From: Calamus simplicifolius
Lineage: Eukaryota > Streptophyta > Magnoliopsida > Arecales > Arecaceae
Direction: 5' to 3'
Assembly: GCA_900491605.1 (NCBI GenBank)
Contig: UESW01003828.1
Coordinates: 1,422,259 to 1,486,258, forward strand
Length of the DNA stretch: 64,000 bases
Position numbers and translations under genes: made by a program. Positions 32,881 to 45,118 of the stretch are shown piece after piece. Under the pieces are notes generated by a model that saw only the letters and a list, made by a program, of their open reading frames with translations, searched no databases and was not told the DNA's origin. How positions within the stretch are numbered: the stretch's first letter is position 1; every line of letters begins with the position of its first letter.

Positions 32881-34450
32881 CACTACAATAAATTTTAAGT
32901 ATGATAACTTTTTCTTTTCTATGCTTTTTGGAAGAATCGAGGAGCAGCAAAACCTTCTATGCTTTTAACCATAAGAAGAAAAAAATTAAGATGGCGATGC
33001 TTTTAAGCATCCCATCGCGCATGACGGGATGGCGACGCTTAAAAACATCGCCATCGTAATTTCTTCCCTTCTTCCTAGATATGGCTATGGACTTTAACGA
33101 CAAGGAGATCTCCCCTAGACCGCTTGTGGCACTCTGTTGCCATATTTATCAGTACTCTTTGTGGCCTCCGTTCATTCTCTCCCCATAGGGTATAAGAAAC
33201 CTCTTACTCTCTGTCTCTCTCTCCATGGCTTTCAAGATTTTTTTTGTTCCTTTTCTGAGAGCAAGATGTTTGGAGGAACTCCATTGCACTGATACTCTGA
33301 TTTTGTGGTTTATTTGTTTCTTGTCTGAGTTCTTTTCCATCAACAAAGTGGGAATCGAAAAGAAGGACTTGGTTCATGCGGTTGAGATTATTCTGGATCT
33401 CGAACGGCTGCCTCCTCAGATATTCTTGGTAACGAAGCGGCCCATCTCTTAATTTTCATTTGCTTTATGCTTTTTTTCGAATCAAATATCTATTAATTTG
33501 TTCCTTGCGAGAAGAAGGAATTTCTTCTTCCCATCGCCGATGCCCATATCTAGCTCCGGCTCGGAGATCATGGCGGCAGCAAGTGGGCGAAGGAAGGGGA
33601 GACGAAGTGGAGAAGGAACGCGACAGTGGTAGCGCTTTCTTGGCAACTGCGGAAGAGGAGGGAGATGAGGAGAAGGAGCGGTGGCTGCGATCTGATCACA
33701 TCGGCAATGACATCATGGAGCCGGGGCTGACGGTGATGGAGAAGAGGAGGAAGGGGGAGGGAAGGCATCGCTGCAGCAGAGGAGGGCAACGGCGACGAGG
33801 ATCACGGTGACGGCATCATAGAGGAGAAAGCGGAGATAGAAGAAATGGGCGGTGATAGGAGGCATTGGAGGAAAATAGGGAGGAGAGGGAGATCTGAGAC
33901 TCTTCGCCGGCAGCACCACAGATTCAGCCATGGCGGCACCGATCGACAATGATCGACAACAAAGGAAGAAGAGAGAGCAAGGGAGATCGCTGGTGGAGGA
34001 GAGGGAGAGGAGGGAAGCGGATGGTGGATCCGACAGGAAGAGAAGCCATGGGCGAAGAAGGTGGCCATGGCGGTGGTGCGAAGGAAGAGGGTGGTCGGTG
34101 GCGATGGGAAACGTAGACAAAGCCACGACAGTGATGCTGGTGAACAAAAACAAAGAAGAAGGGAGGCACGATGGATGAGGTGATGGCGGTGGTTCTGATG
34201 CGATGGAGAGAAGGAAGAAGAAGATGGAGAGAGGAAATGGGGGAGGTCGGCGGCAAGTTCCTTGGTCATCGGTCGTTACTCAGAGATCAGAGGACGAGCA
34301 AAAGAAAGAGGGGAAGAAGAAGAGGAGGAGAAGAGAGAGGCGGCGATAACATAGGATCATAGCTCTAGAGCTCCATGAGGGAGAGAGGAAAAGAAAGCGA
34401 CAAGAGGAAATAAGGGAAAATTTTTGAAAAAAAAAAATTTAACTTCCCGA
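32881..34450. other. GC-rich interior block of the CACTA element
   Basis: Starts CACTACAATAAATTT at 32881 (a second candidate CACTA end, also preceded by CCA). A palindromic stretch of GGCGATGCTTTTAAGCATC type follows at 32990-33055. Then come 1.2 kb of unusually gene-like composition (33110-34370): a short frame after CTCTCTCCATGG, and a GA-rich block whose reverse strand is Pro/Ser-rich low complexity. The composition suggests captured host gene sequence, but I recognise no protein. Confidence 0.35.
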
Positions 34451-35731
34451 TGATAAGTTTATTTATTATCTTAATTTAATCATTAAAATAAATATTAATT
34501 ACTTTAAATTTATTAAGAATTAATACATTTTATGGATGTTTGCAAAAAGGAACCTATAGATGGAAAGAGCTTGATTTTTAGAGTCCAACTATGCAGACAA
34601 CACTTAAATCACTTAAATCAGGACTCGGATTGCCCAAAAAGAAAGAAAGAGATGATTTCGCATGATTTCCGATGCAAACTAAGGCAGGTGATGTTGAATG
34701 GATGGCTGAAAAATTTTCTCACGATATCTGAACGATCTTAAGCACCGATTAACTCCAACTTTGACTAGAACAAAACCCTAGAAAAGAAGCCTATAGATGG
34801 AAAGAGCTCGATTTTTAAAGTCCAACGATGCAGACGACACTCAAATCAGGACTCGGATTGCCCAAAAAGAAAGAAAGATATGATTTCGCATGATTTTCAG
34901 TGCAAACTAAGGCAAGTGATGTTGAATGGATGGCTGAGAAATTTTCTCACGATATATGAACGATCTTGAGCATCGATTAACTTCAACTTTGACAAGAAGA
35001 AAACCCTAGACAAGCTCTATAAAAGGAGGACCTCATGTAGTAGTTGGAGGAGGAGTTTTCTCTAAAGTTCTTTTATTTTTATTTATTTAAATTATTGCAT
35101 TTAGGTCTGGGAGAGAAAAATTATGGAGGGGATGCTGGCGATAGTAATGCGTGGCTAGATTCCTTCAACTTAGGATGATGATGAAACTTGTAACGAGGTT
35201 CTATCTTTCTTTTTATTCTTAATTTCTATGCAATAAAAATTATACTTTCCATTCATATATCTTTTGAGTTACTTCTCTGATCGAAGTTTTGATCTGGCAT
35301 ACACGGCTTGTACCCTCTATCGATGTACTATGATCTCAGTATATGGTACATGCCTAAGAGAAACAGATCGTAGTATCATAGATTAGATCCTTAACCTTGC
35401 AAATAATTAGATAGTTTATACTCTAAAAGAACGTGTCATGATCTCTTGATACTGTACATGTCTGACAAGAGATGAATTATTCTAACCTTGAATTTGCAAA
35501 AATTATTGCTAATGCAATATAAAAAAAGAAGATAAAACCTGTTTGCATTGTAGATTGGGTTGCTTCTCTTTTTGTTTTAATTGCGTTAATTAATTAGTTG
35601 TTATATTTTAATAACCATTATTCTTAATATATATAAAATTTTTTTTCTTATTCCCCGAGGATACGATCCTGATTCACCACTAGCTATAGTAATAAGTAGG
35701 TTTTATTTTTGACCGCCAACTATAGTGATCA
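34451..35731 (+). repeat. 5' LTR of Athila-like E, with internal 237-bp duplication
   Basis: 1281 bp. The segment beginning CCTATAGATGGAAAGAGC occurs at 34553 and again at 34790, an extra copy absent from the 993-bp right LTR. Otherwise it aligns with 40827-41819 and with the F LTR in reverse. Confidence 0.85.
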
Positions 35732-36899
35732 AATTTTGGTGCTGTTTGCCGGAGATTCATGCACGATTAGTTCATAAAAAAATAAAAAAATAAAAAAAAT
35801 ATTATATATTTTTATTAATTTTATTCTTATTTTTGATTTTTTTATTATTTCATTATTATTCATGCTTTTATAAAAGAAAAGAGTAAAATTTTTTTTTTTT
35901 TTGAATAGTTATTGCTCTCTTTAGCTTATTGCTTTTTTTCTTTTGAGTTACCTAAATTATTAGATTTTCTTATTTTTTAATAAAAAAATTACTTTCCTTC
36001 TTGTCACAAATTTACTTTTAACCTAATTAACTTTTTCTTTTAATTAACTTACCTTAAAGAACCTAAAAGAAAACCCTAATATACTTTCCATAAAATATAA
36101 TTAATTTAAGAAAACAAAATAAATAAAATAAATAAATAAAAATATAATATAATAAAAAATTATTTTATTTATATGCTTCGATTGACTTAGGTAAATTTAT
36201 TTTCTACAAAACTCAAAATATTTTCATTGACATCTTATAATTTATTAGGGAATTAGAAACTTAATCACAAAAATCTAAAAAAAAGTAATTAGATTAATTT
36301 TGTTTGATAACTTTAAGAGCTTGACATCTACTTATTGCATAGCATTTTCATAATTAACTTTAAGGGCGCAAACCTCTAATCAAGATAAGGTGGGGAGTTG
36401 ATCACCCTTCCTTGGCCCACAAACCACATCTTTCATTTTGCATTAACCCAAGCCTTTAACTCTAAAATTAACTTGACGACAGCCCCTAAGGAACTCGAGC
36501 TCAATAGGACAAGGCACCCGAAAGAGTTGAACCAGGCCGAGATTGACTGATTAACAAGTGTCTATAAAAGGGAAGGAAAGTGGTTATTTAATTGGTTCTG
36601 TTCGCTTATCTAGTAAGCAACGGGAGGACCCCCACTGATCTTACCCTTAACTGGCTAGTTGATCAGCTAATTTTTGACTTGGAGGGCTCCAAGGCATCTT
36701 GAAAGTTAGGAGCTGTCTAAATCTAGATTAAGCCTAGAGTAGAGAGTTTATTCTTTGTTAACTTGATTGCTAATAATTATTAAACCCTAACTAAATTATT
36801 CTTCATTGTTCTTAGTTCTAGGAATCTTTTAGGATATTTTCTTTAGAATCTTCTTCTTTCTCTTCTATTATATTAGTTAAAAAAAAAGAGAACCGAATT

Positions 36900-38600
36900 A
36901 CTATTTGCTTTAAAGTGTATTGGTAGGGTGTACGCTTGGTCGCCGATCGTTACAACCCAACCTCATACCCTTGGATCCTGAAATTGAGAGAACTTGTAGA
37001 GTAAACAGAGCATGCATTATGGATCTTAATCAAGAAAATAATCCACTACGTCAATTGAAGGAGTACTTCATCCCTTCACAATATACATATTTAAGTCCAG
37101 TGTAATCCAAATGTTACCAGTTTTCTATGGACTTACAAATGAAGATCCCTACAAACACTTAGATGAATTCTTGAAAATTTTCTCAATTGTCAAGATTCAA
37201 AATTTCTCCGATGAGGCATTTTGGCTTAAGTTATTCCCTTTCTCCCTAAAAGATAGAGCCAAGTATTGGTTAAAGTTACTAGACACTGTTATAATTTCAA
37301 CTTGGGACTAACTTCGGAGGGAATTTCTTAAGAAATACTTTCCTATAGGAAAAACGAATCAAATCAGAAAGCCATAACTAATTTTTTCCAGTTAGAGGAA
37401 GAAATATTTTATGAAACATGGAAGAGATTAAAAGAATCAACTAGGAAATGTCCGTACCATGCAATACCTAAATGACAGTTAGTTTAATATTTTTATAATG
37501 GATTGTCAGAAAGGCACCGATAAATGGTGGATACCTCATGTGGAGGAACATTTATGATAAAAAATGAACATGAGGCATGGCAGCTTTTTGAAACTCTAAG
37601 TAAAAATTTTTTGTACCACATATTTGCTACCCATAGAGATCCTCCCATAAAACCTAAGAGAGGTGGAATATATAATATAGGTCAGTCTATAGACATCTAT
37701 ATCAAAATTGATAAACTATCCCAAAAACTTGACCGAATTCTATAAGTTAGAAATACATCTTCCCCATCTACTCAATTACATGAGGTTTGTATAATCTGTT
37801 CGAGTTTGACCCATTCTATAGGGAAATGTCCAGCCGCCTACCAAATATCTGAGCTTGTTCAAGAGCAAGCCTACCAAGCCCAAACCCAAATGGCTCCTAA
37901 ACCAAGAAATGATCCATATTTGAATACTTACAATCCTGGTTGGCAAAATCATCCAAATTTTTTTTGAAAACCTCAACCTATAACTAATTCATCATCAAGC
38001 AGGCCCAATTATCAGGAAACCAATTTTAGAAGCATACCATATTCACAATACCTAAGCATCCTACAACCTCCACCAAATAATTATGATCCTACGTTTGAAG
38101 AGAAGGTGTTACAAGCATTGAAAGGGCTAGAAATGAATACTCAACTCCTTCACTCACACACACAATTCATTGCAAAATTAGAAACCCAGATAGGTTAACT
38201 AGTCACAGCATTCAGTGAAAGAGAATGGGGTAAGCTACCGAGTTAGCCCGAAGCTAACCCTAGGAACCTAAACATCCAAGGATCAAAACAAGAAGCCCAG
38301 ATTAACCAACTAAGTATTATTCATATATTAAGAACTGGGAAACAAATAGATAACCGGATGGTACTTATGAAGAAGAAGAATTAGAAGTTCCACCACTTGA
38401 ACAACTTATTGAGCTGGGTCAGCCCAAAATACCTGAGGCATCAGAGTCTAATGTAATGCCTAACCCACCAGCTGAGCCCATGTCAGAAGGAGATAAACCA
38501 AAAATTAGGATTGTAGCACCATTCCCAAATAGACTTTAAGTCTAATTGAAATTCAGCCCAATTCGATAAGATTTTGGCGGTCTTTAAGTAAGTTAAAGTA
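36900..38600 (+). pseudogene. Element E gag with CCHC knuckle
   Basis: Athila-type gag: LDPEIERTCRV near 36960, then LPVFYGLTNEDPYKHLDEF (37113), FPFSLKDRAKYWLKLLDT (37245), and SCGGTFMIKNEHEAWQLFE (about 37530). A nucleocapsid knuckle CIICSSLTHSIGKC at 37788-37829 is a complete CX2CX4HX4C. Several frameshifts and stops separate the blocks. Confidence 0.82.
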
Positions 38601-38612
38601 AACATCCCCTTA

Positions 38613-39700
38613 ATGGACATGATCCAACAGGTCCCAGCCTATGCCAAATTCCTTAAGGATCTATGTACCAAAAAGAAGACCATCAATGTACCCAAGAAAG
38701 CCTTTCTAGCAACTAGTGTGAGCTCTTACCTATCAAACCACATGCCAGTGAAATACAAAGATCCACGGTCATCCACTATTACATGCATTATGGGGAACAC
38801 CCTCATAAATAGGGCTCTATTAGACTTAGGGGCAAGTGTTAATATATTGTCATATCTGTATATAAGCAACTAGGGTTGAAAAAACTAAAGCCTATGAAAA
38901 TGACCCTACAATTAGCATATCATTCTTTGAAAGTACCCAAGGGAATAGTAGAGGATGTATTGATCAAAGTTGGTGACTTTATCTATCCGGTGGATTTTGT
39001 GATTTTAGAAACTGCATCGGTGATAAACCCAAAGAGCCACATCCCAGTGATTTTAGGTAGACCATTTTTAGCCACAGCTAATGCCTTAATTAATTGTCAA
39101 AATGGATTAATAAAACTTTCCATTGGAAATATGTCAATTGATCTTAATATTTTCAATCTTACCAATACACATTAAACGAGCGACTCAAATTATGTTCAGG
39201 ATACTGTTTATGATCCAATTGACCTTAATGACGAAGAGCTTGACCTAGAAATATGTATAAATCAAGATGGAGAGCAAATTAATGAGGTTGCTATAATTGA
39301 TGAAAAATTAAGATAAAAATTTCCAATTGAACCACTAGAGAAGGTACCTGAACCATTACCCAAACTATCAATAAAGGAAGCACCTAAATTAGAACTGAAA
39401 CCACTTCCCAAGCATCTCAACTATGCATACCTAGGTCCATCAGAAACCCTGCCTGTAATTATTTCAACCGACCTAGACTTCTCGTAAGAAGGGGAACTAT
39501 TGAATAAGAATAAAGAAGCATTAGGATGGACCATGGCTAACATAAAAGAGATTAGCCCCTCGATCGTTCAAGATAGGATTCACTTAAGGGAGAAAACCAA
39601 GCCTATAAGAGACTCCCAAAGAAAACTTAAACCAACCATGAAGAAAGTAGTAAGGAAAGAGATTATCAAACTCCCTGACAATGGTAATCAAAGTGAGTAA
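38613..39700 (+). pseudogene. Element E protease and truncated RT start
   Basis: Protease: ALLDLGASVNIL at about 38815, the DLGASVN active-site block of Athila proteases, then VEDVLIKVGDFIYPVDFVIL and ILGRPFLATA. A spacer follows. From 39500: WTMANIKEISPSIVQDRIHL and MKKVVRKEIIKLPD, which are the first residues of RT. The frame ends there, at the deletion junction; the catalytic RT, RNase H and integrase are absent. Confidence 0.82.
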
Positions 39701-40268
39701 ACTTAGCGCTTTTTGGGAGGCAACTCAAAATTTTTATGTTCTAACCCTTATTTTCGTGATTCTTATTTTTAGGAATAAGAGACTATTATGTACGGTCACT
39801 CCTAATATTACACGAGGCATATCTCATCCAGATAGTATTTCTCCTTGTTTTATTCTTCCTTACTTCATTGAGGACAATAGGAATTAAGTTGGGGGGAAAG
39901 AAAAACCTTTTTGAAAAATATTTTGAAAACACCCGGGCATTTTTTTAAAAAAAATTAAAATTTTTACAAATTATGTTCTATGAAAGAAATTCTTGAGCAA
40001 AATTGATTAGGAAAAGGTAATAGAGTTAGAAAGTATTGGCTAATTACTATTGAGAGCCAAGGAATAGACTAGCTTGTCAGACTTTTAGTAACCTATTTAG
40101 GTCATCTAAAGGCTATTAGCACTTCCATTGCACATGCACACTGACGAGGTAAATTAGGTATTAGTTGTAAGATCAATTGGAGATTCAATTATTACTGAAA
40201 ATTGATAATTGATATACACCCCAATGAGAGAAACTTGAATTTAAGGAAAGAGCTACCTGCCTGATAAA

Positions 40269-40335
<67 letters not shown>

Positions 40336-40425
40336 AAACATTGGTTTTCCATCGAGTAACCGGGCACCTTCGCCTAAGTAAGCGTTGTTGTTCGCATCAA
40401 AAAGTGGGCAATATGAATATATCAC

Positions 40426-40463
<38 letters not shown>

Positions 40464-40826
40464 ATATTAGAAAGTGTAAAAGCTAGGACATGTGCTTAAT
40501 TTAAGGGTGTATAAAAAATTGACCAAAGTAAGTGATAAGCAAAGATACCATTGTTTCTTACAAGCTAGTATCGAAATGCTAAGTTAGCCATCACAAATAT
40601 AAGTGCTGTAGATCTATAGATAAACTCTAAGAAAGTTTCTGATAGTTCTGACTACAAAATTACTACAAAATTTACTTCAGATTAAACTCAATACTTAGTT
40701 AGTGATACTGGCTAGCTTCTTTCAACCTTAAGCCTAGATTTAATTTTGCAAAAGAGAATTTTAGTGATGCATGGTTTTATTTTAATTACATTGCTAAGGG
40801 ACTAGCAATGATTAAATTGGAGGGTA
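39701..40826. other. Element E 3' untranslated region with microsatellites
   Basis: Begins at the deletion junction with CTTAGCGCTTTTTGGGAGGCA, which aligns with the post-integrase region of element F (53400-53450, reverse). It contains (TA)n at 40267-40332 and (AAAT)n at 40429-40462. Confidence 0.7.
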
Positions 40827-41819
40827 TGATATGTCTATTTATTATCCTAATTTAATCATTAAAATAAATATTAATTACTTTAAATTTATTAAGAATTGAT
40901 ACTTTTTATGGATGTTTGCATAAAAGAAACCTATAGATGGAAAGAGCTCGATTTTTGGAGTCCAACGACGTACTCAAATTAGGACTGGGTTTGCCCAAAA
41001 AGAAGAAAGAGATGATTTCATATTATTTCTGGTGCAAACTAAGGCAGGTGATATTGAACGGATGGCTGCAAAATTTTCTCACGATATCTGAACGATCTTA
41101 AGCATCCGATTGACTTCAACTTTGACTAGGAGGAAACCCTAGACAAGCTCTATAAAAGAAGGACCTCAGGCAGTAGTTGGGGGGAAGAGTTTTCTTCAAA
41201 GTTCTTTTTATTTTTTTTATTTAGATAATTGTATTTAGGCCTATGAGAGAAAAATTATGGATGGAATGTTGGCGGCAGTAATGCATGGCTAGATTCCTTC
41301 AACTTGGGATGATGATGAAGCGTGTAACCAGGTTCTATCTTTCTTTTTATTCTTAATTTCTATACAATAAAAATTATGTTTTTTCTTTCATATATCTTTT
41401 GAGTTACTTTTCTGATCGAGGTTTTGATCTGGCATACATGGCTTGTATCCTCAATCGACATACCATGATACGGTACGTGCCTAAGAGAGATAGATCGTAG
41501 TATGATAGATTAGACCCATAACCTTGCAAATAATTAGATAGTTTATACTCTAAGAGGATATGCTACGTGCCAGACAAGAGATATATTATTCTAACATTGA
41601 ATTTGCAAAAATTATTGCTAATGCAATATAAAAAAAGTTTCATTAATTAATTAGTTATTATCTTTTAATAACCGCTATTCTTAATATAATCCTCTATAGA
41701 TAATTTTCTTCTTCTTATTCATGAAATAATTGCCCTTGATTCCTAAGGATATGATCCTGATTCACCACTAGCTATAGTAGTGAGTAGGTTTTATTTTTGA
41801 CCACCAACGACAACGATCA
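40827..41819 (+). repeat. 3' LTR of Athila-like E
   Basis: 993 bp, preceded by the polypurine-like AAATTGGAGGGTA. Matches the left LTR apart from the duplication in the latter. Confidence 0.85.
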
Positions 41820-42959
41820 AATTCGATAAAAAGCATCGAAAAAATTTTTACCTTCCCAATAGCAATGAAAAAATATTTCTCCACTCTCCGTTTACCGACA
41901 CTTCAAAAAGCGAGGCATGTTTTAGCGTCGTCTCCTCTAAGATTTGTTATAGCTAGTTGATTGACTATAATTAATGTCCTTGAAATGCTCTATAGGCTTG
42001 GACATTTTTTTGTCTCCTTATTCTTATGTTATAAAATAATATTAGAAAACATACAACATAAGTTAAATATAATAATAATAAATTTAAAAAACAAATATTT
42101 ACTTACCATTATGTGTCAATGTGTAGCGAAAGAGCTAGATCCATGACAACTTTCAAACTCTCTTTTTTTTCTATTTTTAGAATTACTCTTTCCCTTTTTC
42201 TACAAAAAAAATTATTTTAGATATAGTATAAATAAATTTATCAAAAATAGTATAAAATTTGAACAAGTATTTTAATTGATTTTTTTTTTTAAATTAGTAT
42301 AAATGATTTTTTATGGAAGTCCAACTCTTATCAATTCATCTTGATAGATCTTGTAATTTCTATGCATATAACAAGTGTCCTAAATAATTTCCACCTTCAC
42401 TCCCAATCTAAAAGGTAAAGCCTTATCCTATTCAAGATTATTTTATGTGACATGTTATTCTACTATTAATCATCATCATTTACGTTAAAATTTTGGCAGT
42501 ATTTTTTCATAGTTCTTCTGAGAAAATATAAACTAAAATATCAACCAACAATGACTAATAGCAAACTAACATACCACAAAAAATAATTTCAAAGTGTCCA
42601 TTCGAACAATTAGAGAATTTGTAAGACTATTTAATCTTGCAAACTCTAAAACGGGTTTAATGGTTATAATGTCATGAAAAATGATATGCAAATGCAAAAA
42701 GTCACATAACATATACTATGTAACTTATAAATCATTTCAAATAATCATTTGAATGTATAATGTACCACAAATCCCATTTTATATTTTTTAAATAATTAAT
42801 ACTATAGATAATCCATTTTCTTTATTCCAAAAATGACATAATTTAAAAATAATAATTTATAAAAATCATTATAATTGGCTTACTTACTTGAGAATGCTAA
42901 TTAAAGGATAAAAATTAGCTATGTGGGCTTTCGAGCATCTACAACATAATTTTTAAATT
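41820..42959. other. CACTA interior, right, unassigned
   Basis: The first 130 bp contain AGCATCG and AGCGTCG words and GATTTGTTATAGC near 41942, which may be the partner of the terminus at 32881. The rest is AT-rich with no recognisable coding sequence. Confidence 0.35.
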
Positions 42960-43875
42960 TTTAATTTCTAAAATCAGGATATCATAGTGGCTCCTAAACT
43001 CTACCCAATTTAATCCTGGGTTTAACTTAGGGCTTGAATATCTTCAAAAATATCAGCCCAATTGGGAAAATAAAATATTTTCATGAAACTAGGATTAAAG
43101 CTGATCCAAACCCCACTCTCCTTTTATTGGGCCCAGCTCAATTTGGGGCCCAAAAATTTGGCCCAAAGGGTTTCACTAGGCTAGACCAAACCCAAGCCCA
43201 GCCCTCTTTCTTCTTTCTTCTCCCGGGTTCACTCGAACCAGGGAGATGGCCGGTGGCCTAGGGCTGCCCTAGCTTTTCTCGGGGTTCGCCTGGCCATTGG
43301 CAATCGGCCCAGTGCCAGCCATCGCTGGCCACCCCTCCTCTCCTTCCTATCTCTTCTTTTCTTCTTCTTGTTCCTTCCCCTCTGCCTTCACTGTGGCGAT
43401 GGTATGACTGGCCAAGAAAGGCCGGCTGAACCCCACCAGATGTCACCTCGGTGTCGGTGGGGGCCGTTACCCGCAGCCCGAGCCCGACAAGTCGGCGAGC
43501 ACTCCGCTTGGTCCAAAGCCATGCAGGAGCCAAATTTGGCTCCCGCTATGAAGGAGGGCCGCTTTGCGGCCCTCTTTCCACTACTCCGGCCACTCCCTCC
43601 ACTAAAGTGGCCATCCAAGGAAGCGCGCGAGCGGTTGAGCCTCAGCACAGCCATGGCATGGCTGAGGCGCATCCTTGCCCCCTTTTCCCCTCTCTCTCTC
43701 TCCTCACTAGCCGAAGGCTTACTTGGTCAGCAGTGAGGTGTGGAGACGATGGTGGAGGCGGAGTGGCGATGGGAAGACGACAGAGGGGGCCATGGAGCAA
43801 CGAAGGGGGCCAACACAATCCCTTTTTTGGATTACGCACACCGCCTCTTCTCTTTGGTTTTTTTTTTAACATGGG
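42960..43875. other. GC-rich block in CACTA interior
   Basis: About 900 bp of higher GC than its surroundings. GGGCCCAGC..GGGGCCC words are followed by gene-like GC-rich sequence with several short overlapping frames on both strands. No frame matches a protein I recognise. Possible captured host sequence. Confidence 0.3.
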
Positions 43876-45118
43876 GGATTACAGGCTTACCTAAGTATTT
43901 CCCTATGACTTTGACCAAACTCATAAGCAAAGATGGACGTTTAATAGCATTTTCCTTACATTTCATGAAAATCATGGAAAAAGATCATGGATTGCTTAGT
44001 CAACTCTTTGCCTACGGCTTCCACTAAACTCGTAGGCAAAGGTCATGCATGAAATGAACTCTTTCCCTATGAATGTCATCAAATCATAGGTAACGATTTA
44101 AATTTTTTTATTTTGTTAAACTTTTTCCTATGACTTCAAGAAATTGTAGGCAAAACTATTCAATTTAGAGGAAAAAATGACGGGTGATTTTGCCTTCAAA
44201 AATTTTTGACCAAAAAAATATTTTTCCCTACGATTTTTACTATTTTCACAGGCAAAAGTTTTTCATAGCAAAAATAAATGAGGAAAATCAGGCACCAAAA
44301 CCTTTCCCTATGATTTTGGATTTTATCATAGGAAAAGGTATTTCCAGAACCATAAAATAAATATTTTATTCTTAAAAGTGAAAATATTTTCACTGTAAGA
44401 CTTTTCTCTATGATTTTATGAAAATCATAGAAAAAGTCCTTTTACCTATAATTTTTAAATCATAGGCTCAAAAATCATAGCCAAAGCCTACATTTGTTGT
44501 AGTGCCAAGAGATACCAAAGAGTAAAAAAATTAGTTATTTGGGATTAATTATTCAGCAAGAAGGTGAAATAGGTGAAGATGTGAATCATAGAGTTAAAGC
44601 AGAATGGATTAAGTGAAGAAGTGCTTCGGAAATATTGTATGATTGACACATCCCATTAAATTAAAATTTTTTTTTTATAAAATTGCTATTAGCCCAGCTA
44701 TGCTATATGGAATAGAGTATCGGGCAATACTGAAAAATATAAATAAATTAAGTATAACAGAAATACACATGTTAAGATGGATATGTGGTAAAACTTTAAA
44801 AGATACAAGTAGAAATAAATATATAGAGAAATGATAGAAGTAGCCCCAATTAAAGATAAAAAAAAAAATCGATTATGGTGGTTTGGACATGTACAATGAA
44901 GACTTTTAGATGCTCCATTAGAAAGAGTGATCTTTTAACAATCCATGGTAAAGATAGAGGTAGAGGTAGACCTAAACTAATATGGATAAAAATAATTAAA
45001 AATATATAACTATTATAATTTGAATGTTGACTTAGTCCTGAATAGAGCAAAGTAAAGGAAGCGATTTATGTAGCTGACCCCATGTAGTTGGGAAAAGACT
45101 TAGATGAGTTGAGTTGAG

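Larger units (their letters stand above)
34451..41819 (+). mobile_element. Athila-like Ty3/gypsy element E, deleted for RT-integrase
   Basis: LTRs 34451-35731 and 40827-41819 start TGAT(A) and end GATCA. The PBS region after the left LTR (AATTTTGGTGCTGTTTGCCGG) is a decayed form of the TGGCGCCGTTGCCGG site used by Athila elements. The polypurine-like AAATTGGAGGGTA precedes the right LTR. Inside are gag, protease and only the first RT residues; coding then jumps at about 39685 to the 3' untranslated region. The 5-bp flanks (CCCGA and AATTC) do not match, so either a boundary is off or the flank has decayed. Confidence 0.85.
31575..44504. mobile_element. CACTA-type DNA transposon with nested Athila-like element
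   Basis: The right terminus is ATTTGTTGTAGTG (ends 44504), that is CACTACAACAAAT inverted. The left terminus is TACTATAAAAAAAA at 31575, one base off CACTA. The 3-bp target duplication CCA is at 31572-31574 and 44505-44507. Both ends (31590-32400 and 43880-44490) are packed with subterminal repeats CATAGGAAAAG / CCTATGATTTT in both orientations, as expected for transposase-binding sites of CACTA elements. The join restores the LINE frame at the target site. Length 12.9 kb including the LTR element at 34451-41819. No transposase domain is recognised, so probably non-autonomous. Confidence 0.82.

Noticed and set aside
33460..34362. Frames on both strands in the GA-rich block of the CACTA element
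   Set aside because: Low-complexity purine/pyrimidine bias gives overlapping frames on both strands; no recognisable motif.
43258..43894. Several overlapping GC-rich frames of 90-147 codons
   Set aside because: Occur in several phases on both strands and none has a domain or a consistent start; kept only as a possible captured block.
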